Shown here: positions 1-5,388 of the stretch, piece after piece
Layout: each line of letters begins with the position of its first letter
How positions within the stretch are numbered: position 1 is the first letter of the stretch
Source of the DNA: Chitinophagaceae bacterium
GTDB lineage: Bacteria; Bacteroidota; Bacteroidia; Chitinophagales; Chitinophagaceae
Direction of reading: 5' to 3'
Assembly (NCBI GenBank): GCA_025455245.1
Contig: JALOMX010000174.1
Location: forward strand, 1 to 5,388
DNA length: 5,388 bases
Position numbers and translations under genes: made by a program
Notes under the pieces: model-generated
Database searches by the model: none
What the model saw: only the letters and a program-made list of their open reading frames with translations
Told to the model about the DNA's origin: nothing

Positions 1-1085
1 GAAATGTTACCAACCGATCTTCTGCCGGCATTACATCATCCATTCCTGAATTATTTGCTGAGGCAAAAAATATTAATGGCAGCGATTGGAGCGTTTGGAT
101 AGGCGCCCGTTTCTGGAGGGGAGATGACATACATATTGCAGACCATTTTTATTTTGATGATCATGGATCGCAGGGCTTTGGTATAAAAAAGAAAAACACA
201 CAATTTGGCATAATCTTTACAGAATCTGTAGATACCAATAGTACAGTTCCCCCATATTTCTTCAACGTAATAATTAATGGTACACCGGTGCTTGCATTAC
301 GCAACCGTACCGTAAGCATACTGGAGCACACCATCAACACAAAAAATGGGGGTTATGTAAAACTGTTGGGTGAGTTCCACCGCCTTGCCGATGCAAGCAA
401 TGAAGACACTTCGGTTGCCTTATCCTATCCGGCAGATAACGGTTGGGTAATTGGCGTTAAACACCAAATGCCCCTTAAAACAAAACTACCGGGTTCTTTT
501 AACGCGGCAAGCATTCGCTATGGAGCAGGCATTGCTAACGGTGGAGATGGCGGTAGTTCCCGCACCTGGCTCACCTATGGCGGCCCCGACCTTGAAACAC
601 AAAAATTCAGGAATGCCTACTCCATTGCATTCACTGAAACTTTTTTGCTCAACCTTAGCAAGGCTTACTCATTAAATGGTTATGGCATTTTCACCAAAAG
701 CAGGGGTGCAAGCGACAGCCTGAATAAGACGCCGGATTTTTTTGGAAAGACTTTGCTTTTCAACAGAAAAACGGATTGGGCGTTTGGGGCGCGCGGAACA
801 TGGTTTTTGAAAAACTGGCTGCATATATTGCACGAACTTGATTTTGCCTGGCGGAAAGATGGCACACAGGATGCTGCTCAAATGTCGAAACTTACCCTTG
901 CCCCTACCATTGTTCCCAATGGTGAACGAAGTGTTTGGAGCCGCCCTCATTTTCGACTGGTGTATAGCGTGGCACATTACAACAAATTTGCTGCCGATAA
1001 TCTGTATTCACCATTTTTAGCACAAAGCGGCAGCAGGCGTTGGGGGCAATACCTCGGCATTAAAACGGAGTGGTGGATTTTTTAA
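1..1085 (+). CDS. LamB/maltoporin-type carbohydrate porin, C-terminal part (5' end outside window)
   Basis: This is an outer-membrane beta-barrel that would form a diffusion channel for sugars or similar small solutes. The frame is open from base 3 to the TAA at 1083-1085, giving 360 visible residues and no start codon; mature E. coli LamB has about 421, so roughly the first quarter is missing. The GTG at 288 is not a real start, because family-like sequence continues upstream of it. Visible residues 29-60 (W-x-GARFWRGDDIHIADHFYFD, then a Gly-rich turn) correspond to the LamB segment around GKRFYQRHDVHMIDFYYWD. The rest alternates polar and aromatic residues as in barrel strands, and the protein ends in WGQYLGIKTEWWIF, a terminal strand closing on an aromatic residue as outer-membrane barrels do (LamB ends in EIWW). 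The substrate cannot be told from sequence. The downstream DUF819 gene lies 62 bp away on the same strand. Family call is strong; maltose specificity is not claimed. Confidence 0.85.
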   Translation, partial: NVTNRSSAGITSSIPELFAEAKNINGSDWSVWIGARFWRGDDIHIADHFYFDDHGSQGFGIKKKNTQFGIIFTESVDTNSTVPPYFFNVIINGTPVLALRNRTVSILEHTINTKNGGYVKLLGEFHRLADASNEDTSVALSYPADNGWVIGVKHQMPLKTKLPGSFNAASIRYGAGIANGGDGGSSRTWLTYGGPDLETQKFRNAYSIAFTETFLLNLSKAYSLNGYGIFTKSRGASDSLNKTPDFFGKTLLFNRKTDWAFGARGTWFLKNWLHILHELDFAWRKDGTQDAAQMSKLTLAPTIVPNGERSVWSRPHFRLVYSVAHYNKFAADNLYSPFLAQSGSRRWGQYLGIKTEWWIF

Positions 1086-1147
1086 CCTGCCTGATGGCTT
1101 AATGCCCTATTTTCACGAATAAGTCTATACCAAAAAGCGAAAACCAA

Positions 1148-2290
1148 ATGTGGAATGAAAATCCTTTTTATGTTGGCGGGATGCTTTGCCTTCTCATTGT
1201 TGCATCTGTTTGGCTTGCGCGGTACAAAGGTTTCAAACTTGCCGGTTCCCCTATACTGGTTATCCTTTTATGTGCTATTGTTTCCAACATTGGCCTGCTG
1301 CCATCGGGCGCTTCAGACCAACCAATCTATAATGGTGTTTTTACCTATTTAACTCCACTCAGTATTTTCATCCTGCAGTTGGAAGTAAACCTGAAAAGCC
1401 TGCGCAAAGCCGGTACACCTATGCTCCTGCTTTTTTTGGCCGGCGCGTTGGCCACTATGGCAGGAATCATTATTTCATATGCAGTTATCCATCCGGAAAA
1501 AAGCATCGGTCAACTTGCACCGGCTATTGCAGGGATGTACACAGGTACCTACATCGGTGGCAGCATCAATTTCAATGCCGTTGCGCTCGAATATGGAGTT
1601 ATGCAGGACGGTGAATTGTTTGCAGCAACCACCGTAGTTGACAATATGGTTGGGACACCATGGATCATTGTAGCATTATTGCTGCCACGTTGGCTACAAA
1701 AAATCAGGCCTTCAAAGCGAACAGGCATCAGCAACATCGATAATACCCTCCACAAAATGGGAGAACAACAGATTTCTGTCACTTCATTGGGTATCATGAC
1801 CGGCATCGGATTGATGGTGATTTTTATTTCCAACACCATTCAACAGTTTTTCCCAAAAATCCCTTCAGTATTGATACTTACGACCATTGCACTGGTGTTG
1901 GCACAATTTCCTTTTGTAAAAAAGATAAAAGGGCTTCATACCATCGGATTGTTTCTAACCTTAATATTTCTCGGTGTCATCGGAACGCTTTGTGATGTTG
2001 GGATGTTGATGGAATCCGGTGAAAAAGCAGGTATCCTGCTTGCCTTTGCCGGGCTTGCCGTATTGTTGCATGGCATTTTCCTTTTTGGAATTACTGCTAT
2101 ATTGAAAGCAGACTGGGACCTTGCCGGAATGGCTTCCCTCACCAATATTGGCGGCACTACCACGGCCATTGCCGGTAGCGAAGGTCTCAACCGGCCGGAC
2201 CTTTTACTGCCGGGCATATTGGTTGGCTCGCTTGGTAATGCCCTTGGTACCTATGCCGGATTTGCCGTTGCGGGATGGCTTGGAGCGTGA
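1148..2290 (+). CDS. DUF819 (YjcL-like) family integral membrane protein, putative transporter
   Basis: A complete 380-residue, very hydrophobic inner-membrane protein with roughly ten or more membrane segments. It matches the DUF819 family, to which B. subtilis YjcL belongs; the family has no agreed substrate. Diagnostic segments are GTYIGGSINFNAVA (residues 133-146), DNMVGTPW (165-172) and NIGGTTTAIAGSEG (333-346), followed by a Gly-rich final helix region with GSLGNALGTYAGF (360-372). The two IGG motifs sit at similar points in the two halves, separated by a more polar loop around residues 186-206, which suggests two repeated halves as in GltS-like or BASS-like secondary carriers; that comparison is inference. 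The ATG at 1148 is chosen because it gives a short N-terminus before the first helix and the normal family length. No Shine-Dalgarno sequence is seen, only an A-rich leader (AAAAAGCGAAAACCAA). It may share a transcript with the porin 62 bp upstream, which would give an outer- and inner-membrane pair for one solute. Confidence 0.85.
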   Translation: MWNENPFYVGGMLCLLIVASVWLARYKGFKLAGSPILVILLCAIVSNIGLLPSGASDQPIYNGVFTYLTPLSIFILQLEVNLKSLRKAGTPMLLLFLAGALATMAGIIISYAVIHPEKSIGQLAPAIAGMYTGTYIGGSINFNAVALEYGVMQDGELFAATTVVDNMVGTPWIIVALLLPRWLQKIRPSKRTGISNIDNTLHKMGEQQISVTSLGIMTGIGLMVIFISNTIQQFFPKIPSVLILTTIALVLAQFPFVKKIKGLHTIGLFLTLIFLGVIGTLCDVGMLMESGEKAGILLAFAGLAVLLHGIFLFGITAILKADWDLAGMASLTNIGGTTTAIAGSEGLNRPDLLLPGILVGSLGNALGTYAGFAVAGWLGA

Positions 2291-2335
2291 CCTTAAGTAA
2301 CCCAAAGATCAATTGCATCCATAATCAGGGAAAAG

Positions 2336-3064
2336 TCATAGTGCCTTCAAGAATGGCTTCACTATAAACATTCCTGTAAGCGCTATCAATAACACATACA
2401 AGGCAATTGCACATAAGATTTGAACCATTAGCCGGGTTTTACCGGCAGCCTTAAAAAACTGATAACGGCCCCAAAAACAATAACCGATCTGCAGGGTAAT
2501 TTGGAGGACGAAAAAAATTGTCTCCCATGCTGAATCCATGCCCAAAAATCTCAACGGCGCCAACAGCAGTTGCATGATCATGATGCCGCCAAAAACGAAG
2601 CAATTGAAAATGATTAATTCCGGAAAATAATAGCCTTGCTTTCTGAATATAAAAAAATCCCCCACCGAACATATCATAATCATGAATGCAACCCTTAGTG
2701 CAAAAAATTTATGGGCAAGCATCGGGCTTCCGTGTTCAAGAACATCAAGTCGTACGGATGCAAAAAATGTAGGAATATGCCATGCTGCATACAACACGGA
2801 ACATAAACCAGATACCAAAATGAGGATAAATACCGGGTGATAATAGGGTTTTCTTTTTCCTGATAAAAAATCGAACGCAGCATGCCCGGGACGAAGAGCC
2901 AGTTCTTTAAGGGTAAACAGAATTCCGCTATCCACATGAAACAGCGCGTGAGGGATGGAATGCGCCAGGTGATGCCAGTTGATCCGGTGGATATCCGCCT
3001 TTTGCCCGCAATGAGAACAAAAATTACCGAATAGCTTTTCACCGCAATTTTTACAGGAAACCAT
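2336..3064 (-). CDS. DUF3667 domain membrane protein with N-terminal zinc ribbon
   Basis: A 242-residue protein of unknown function. The N-terminus holds a four-cysteine zinc ribbon, CKNC (Cys4, Cys7) and CSHC (Cys16, Cys19), followed by the DUF3667 core at about residues 25-78: RINW, an H-rich helix, HVDSGILFTLKEL, RPGHAAFDFLSGKR and the YYHP that leads into the membrane. About five hydrophobic segments follow, near residues 77-97, 120-140, 148-170, 181-199 and 213-235. The zinc ribbon would face the cytoplasm if the first helix inserts in the usual way; no signal peptide is present. The gene starts 26 bp after the sulfatase stop on the same strand, so the two are probably co-transcribed. 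A GGAAGGA stretch (3079-3085, minus strand) lies 14 nt before the ATG, rather far for a ribosome binding site. The stop is TGA at 2338-2336. Family call is strong; no role can be assigned. Confidence 0.85.
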   Translation of the reverse strand: MVSCKNCGEKLFGNFCSHCGQKADIHRINWHHLAHSIPHALFHVDSGILFTLKELALRPGHAAFDFLSGKRKPYYHPVFILILVSGLCSVLYAAWHIPTFFASVRLDVLEHGSPMLAHKFFALRVAFMIMICSVGDFFIFRKQGYYFPELIIFNCFVFGGIMIMQLLLAPLRFLGMDSAWETIFFVLQITLQIGYCFWGRYQFFKAAGKTRLMVQILCAIALYVLLIALTGMFIVKPFLKAL

Positions 3065-3090
3065 AATGGATTTTTTGATCCTTCCGGGGT

Positions 3091-4833
3091 TTATTCACCA
3101 TCCACATTGTAATTTCTGCGATAAATGGAATCAAAATGCCCCCGATGGTCATGCACCTTATTTTGCTGCGCATACACCTGCCATTCGGCAACAAGGGAAT
3201 CCCTTTTTGAAGGATATTGTTTGCTGAGATTCTGGGTTTCGGCAGGGTCTTCTTTCAGGTTGTACAGTTCCCATTCACCACTGCCAAAAGGAACCGGAAG
3301 CCTTAATACTTTCCAGCCATTTTTGGTATAGGCTTTCATTTCAAAAAGCTCCCAGCCCATACCGGTTTCCACATGAATTTCATCTGTTTGCCCGCTTACT
3401 ACTGGAAGAATAGACTTACCAACCATGGCATGCAATGGAATGTTGTTACGCTTGTCGGGATATGTTGCCCCTGCAATTTCAAGGATGGTTGGCATTAAAT
3501 CTGTAACATGAAGGAAACTATTCTTCCGGCCGGCAGCCGCATTGGATCCTTTGGGCATTTTTATGATCAGAGGCGCCCTGATACCACCTTCTGAAGCAAA
3601 ACTTTTAAAGAACCTGAAAGGTGAAGATGATGCCTGCGCCCAACCTGACCCTTGTTCCACATAACTGTTTTGTAGTCCGCGATTGCCCAATTGGTTATTA
3701 AAAGTGGAAAGGTATTTGCCATCCTCGTTACCGGGATAACCATGCGCATCGGCGCCATTGGCTCCGTTATCTGACATAAAAACAACCATGGTATTATCGT
3801 ACAATCCATTTTCTTTCAGGTAATCAAATACCCGTCCGATACAGCTATCCATGTACGAAAGCATGGCGGCATATACTTCCATATCGCGGGCCAGTTCCTT
3901 TTTTCTTTCTTCAGGAAGTGATGACCATTTGGGTATGGACGGATTTTTTGTTTCAGGAAAATAATTTTCGGGGATGATGCCCAGTTGCTTAAGGTTATTT
4001 AAACGGAGGCTCCAAAGCGAATCCCAGCCCATATCGAACTTCCCTTTATACCTTGCAATCCATTCTGCAGGCGCATGCAAGGGATCGTGCACGGCAGTGT
4101 ATGACAGATACCCAAAAAAAGGCTTTCCGTCTTTCCTGTTACTTTCAATAAAATGAAGCATGGAATCGGTATAGTTGTGGGTGGAATAAAAGTCAGCGGG
4201 AGGTTCCACTACCCTGCCATTCCTGAAATATTCCATGTGTTGCTCAAGCGAAAGAGGCTTTTTGTCGTTCCAATGGCTTCCGCCACCGGTACCGAGTATA
4301 AAAGTTTCTTCAAACCCCCGGTCGTAAGGATCCTTTCCGGGGCCTTCGCCCAAATGCCATTTACCGGTCATGTAAGTATGGTAACCATGGTCCTTCAGTA
4401 CTTCGGGAAGCGTAATTACTTCATCACTCAGGTATCCGGCATAGCCGGGAAGGTTCAATTGTTCCAGTGCAGGATACATGGTTTCACTCATCACACCCAA
4501 ACCCGCCACATGGTTATCATTTCCGGTAAGCAAGGCAGATCTCGTCGGAGAACAGGTAGGCAACACATGGAAATTTGAAAACATTATACCTTCCTTTGCA
4601 ATAGCATCAATTGACGGAGTTTCAATGTTACCGCCAAAACATCCCACATCGCTAAAACCAAGGTCATCGGCAACTATGATCAGCACGTTTGGCCTTTGAT
4701 TATTTTCATTTGTTTTCTTTGTATCCGAAGAACAAGCGAACAACCCGAGTATAAGCGCTAAAGCGAAAAGAATTTTTAAATCTGCAGGTTTTACAAAAAA
4801 CATAATTGAATGAGTTTCATGATGTTGCTCCAT
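3091..4833 (-). CDS. Formylglycine-dependent arylsulfatase, AtsA-like, exported lipoprotein
   Basis: A type I sulfatase that hydrolyses a sulfate ester, closely patterned on Pseudomonas aeruginosa AtsA (SulfAtlas S1_4, from memory). The sulfatase signature CSPTR places the cysteine to be converted to formylglycine at Cys94, with Arg98. Other expected active-site residues are present: metal ligands Asp56, Asp57, Asp355 and Asn356; Lys158 and His160 in TGKWHLG; His249 in AVHDPLHAP; Lys410 in FRFFKSF. The C-terminal block GWELFEMKAYTKNGWK also resembles AtsA. The N-terminus has a hydrophobic stretch ending in LFAC, a lipobox, so Cys34 should be lipidated and the enzyme periplasmic or surface-anchored, unlike AtsA itself, which I recall as lacking a signal peptide. 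The ATG at 4833 gives a long n-region; the in-frame ATG at 4803 (Met11) gives a more usual 23-residue signal and may be the true start. No maturation enzyme is encoded nearby. The physiological substrate is unknown. It probably leads a two-gene transcript with the DUF3667 gene. Confidence 0.93.
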   Translation of the reverse strand: MEQHHETHSIMFFVKPADLKILFALALILGLFACSSDTKKTNENNQRPNVLIIVADDLGFSDVGCFGGNIETPSIDAIAKEGIMFSNFHVLPTCSPTRSALLTGNDNHVAGLGVMSETMYPALEQLNLPGYAGYLSDEVITLPEVLKDHGYHTYMTGKWHLGEGPGKDPYDRGFEETFILGTGGGSHWNDKKPLSLEQHMEYFRNGRVVEPPADFYSTHNYTDSMLHFIESNRKDGKPFFGYLSYTAVHDPLHAPAEWIARYKGKFDMGWDSLWSLRLNNLKQLGIIPENYFPETKNPSIPKWSSLPEERKKELARDMEVYAAMLSYMDSCIGRVFDYLKENGLYDNTMVVFMSDNGANGADAHGYPGNEDGKYLSTFNNQLGNRGLQNSYVEQGSGWAQASSSPFRFFKSFASEGGIRAPLIIKMPKGSNAAAGRKNSFLHVTDLMPTILEIAGATYPDKRNNIPLHAMVGKSILPVVSGQTDEIHVETGMGWELFEMKAYTKNGWKVLRLPVPFGSGEWELYNLKEDPAETQNLSKQYPSKRDSLVAEWQVYAQQNKVHDHRGHFDSIYRRNYNVDGE

Positions 4834-4931
4834 AATTGGAGAACAGTTTTTTATAGTAATTCATACAATATTACTTTTATCTCTTTTTACCCCAAAAATT
4901 ATGTGCCATTTTACCGTAAAGTGAATAAGAA
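4834..4931. promoter_or_regulatory. Divergent intergenic region with probable promoters for sulfatase and regulator genes
   Basis: This 98-bp, AT-rich spacer separates the sulfatase (leftward) from the winged-helix gene (rightward), so promoters for both should lie here. The Bacteroidota -7 box is TAnnTTTG. Imperfect candidates are TACTTTTA at 4872-4879 on the plus strand (one mismatch) and TAATTTTTG at 4893-4901 read on the minus strand (one base too many between TA and TTTG). No convincing -33 TTG was found at the right distance from either, so neither box is asserted. No Shine-Dalgarno sequence precedes either ATG. Confidence 0.4.
4910..4920. promoter_or_regulatory. 11-bp perfect dyad TTTACCGTAAA, possible operator
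   Basis: The arms TTTAC and GTAAA are exact inverted complements around a single central C. The dyad ends 11 bp before the ATG of the winged-helix gene, within the spacer shared with the sulfatase. Such a position would suit an operator for autoregulation or for controlling both genes. A short dyad in AT-rich DNA can occur by chance, and no second copy was noticed in the window, so this is only a candidate. Confidence 0.25.
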
Positions 4932-5388
4932 ATGATTAATAGTACCAGCTCAAACCAAATGTCCCTTACCAATGAAGCTGAAAAAATTCTCGCATCGGCC
5001 ACCTTTCAGCAGTCTCTTACCCTGCGAAAGCTTTTACAGTTTATTTTAAAAACCACTATTGAAGGGAATACGCTTACCTTGAAAGAATATACCATCGGGG
5101 TGTATGCGTTGGGCAAAACGCCCGATTTTGATCCGCAAAAAGATCCTATAGTTAGAATCCATATGTACCGCCTGAGGAAAGCCCTTGAACAATATTATCT
5201 AACAGAAGGCAGGAGTAGTTCCACCATCATTTCCATTCCCAAAGGTTCCTATATTCCGGAATTTTCAAAAAGAACTTCTGAAAATCAAAATCCTTCAACG
5301 GGAAATATCCGGAAAAGGATATCCATTGCTGTACTTCCGTTCACTTGTGGCGAAAATGATGACGATTGTAAATTTTTCTCAGATGGCC
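4932..5388 (+). CDS. Winged-helix/TolB-like domain protein, probable TPR-type transcriptional regulator (3' end outside window)
   Basis: The first 152 residues of a larger protein; the frame is open to the last base. Residues 15-111 form the winged-helix domain often found at the N-terminus of large TPR or cyclase-like proteins: LRKLLQFIL (31-39), LKEYTIGVYALGK (50-62), DFDPQKDPIVRIHMYRLRKAL (65-85) and IPKGSYIPEF (102-111). The IVRIHMYRLRKAL helix resembles the recognition helix of OmpR/PhoB-type regulators, and the IPKGSY strand the wing. After a short basic linker (RKR at 127-129), SIAVLPF (131-137) and FFSDG (148-152) mark the start of a TolB-like domain, which in relatives is usually followed by tetratricopeptide repeats. 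No membrane segment lies between the two domains, so the visible part looks cytoplasmic. An in-frame TAA at 4926-4928 makes the ATG at 4932 the earliest possible start; Met10 (4959) is an alternative. It is divergent from the sulfatase and could regulate it. Confidence 0.8.
   Translation, partial: MINSTSSNQMSLTNEAEKILASATFQQSLTLRKLLQFILKTTIEGNTLTLKEYTIGVYALGKTPDFDPQKDPIVRIHMYRLRKALEQYYLTEGRSSSTIISIPKGSYIPEFSKRTSENQNPSTGNIRKRISIAVLPFTCGENDDDCKFFSDG

Noticed and set aside
288..290. GTG as the start of the porin gene
   Set aside because: The same frame is open to the left edge of the window and residues upstream of 288 match the LamB pattern (GARFW...DIHIADHFYFD), so this is an internal valine.
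672..977. Minus-strand open frame of 101 codons opposite the porin, with a smaller one at 680-865
   Set aside because: Antisense to the LamB-type reading frame; composition is low in structure, with no domain or leader.
1155..1352. ATG at 1155 with a hydrophobic 65-codon frame overlapping the DUF819 gene start
   Set aside because: Its hydrophobicity comes from reading the T-rich membrane-helix codons of the DUF819 gene in another frame; the 1148 frame carries the family motifs.
2338..2365. Imperfect hairpin (ATAGTG/CACTAT with bulged inner pairs) at the end of the DUF3667 gene, considered as a terminator
   Set aside because: The stem is weak and overlaps the final codons; on the minus strand only a short TTTT follows after three other bases, and on the plus strand there is no T-run. 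No convincing terminator was found in the convergent gap 2291-2335.
3068..3081. GGAT/ATCC four-bp stem with an A-rich loop before the DUF3667 start
   Set aside because: Too short to call a regulatory structure or attenuator; could occur by chance.
4153..4578. Plus-strand open frame of 141 codons opposite the sulfatase gene, plus other open frames on that strand at 3125-3331, 3974-4156 and 4478-4699
   Set aside because: They lie entirely antisense to a well-supported sulfatase with intact catalytic motifs, show no recognisable domain, and have no upstream start signals. They are best explained as shadows of the coding constraint.
1..5388. Polysaccharide utilisation locus, defence system or mobile element
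   Set aside because: No SusC/SusD, glycosidase, sulfatase cluster, nuclease, transposase, integrase or direct-repeat boundary is visible; base composition and coding density look even throughout.

Overview
The window looks like an ordinary chromosomal stretch from a member of the Bacteroidota, perhaps the Chitinophaga/Sphingobacteria side. The main reasons are a DUF3667 zinc-ribbon membrane protein (a family I associate almost entirely with this phylum), start codons without convincing Shine-Dalgarno sequences but with A-rich leaders, and a periplasmic or surface hydrolase exported as a lipoprotein. This assignment is inference; there is no rRNA or other marker gene here. No tRNA, rRNA, insertion sequence, CRISPR array or integrase was seen, and there is no gene-free stretch longer than 98 bp.

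Layout: (1) Positions 1-1085, plus strand, carry the C-terminal 360 residues of an outer-membrane beta-barrel of the LamB/maltoporin type, whose N-terminus lies outside the window. (2) After 62 bp, on the same strand, 1148-2290 encodes a complete DUF819 (YjcL-like) polytopic inner-membrane protein, probably a transporter. (3) A 45-bp convergent gap separates this from two minus-strand genes: a 580-residue lipoprotein sulfatase of the Pseudomonas AtsA type (4833 down to 3091) and, 26 bp downstream of it, the DUF3667 zinc-ribbon membrane protein (3064 down to 2336). (4) A 98-bp divergent spacer (4834-4931) precedes a plus-strand gene running off the right edge. Its visible part is an OmpR-like winged-helix domain followed directly by the start of a TolB-like domain, typical of large TPR-containing regulators.

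How the parts may work together: the porin and the DUF819 protein could move a solute across the outer and inner membranes in turn. The sulfatase could desulfate a small ester or sugar at the cell surface or in the periplasm, and the divergent winged-helix protein is placed where it could control sulfatase transcription. All of these links rest on gene order alone. No SusC/SusD pair, glycoside hydrolase or sulfatase-maturation enzyme is visible, so this is not a recognisable polysaccharide utilisation locus within the window. I found no clear evidence of a wholly new system. The most open questions are the effector end of the truncated regulator and the substrate of the porin/DUF819 pair.
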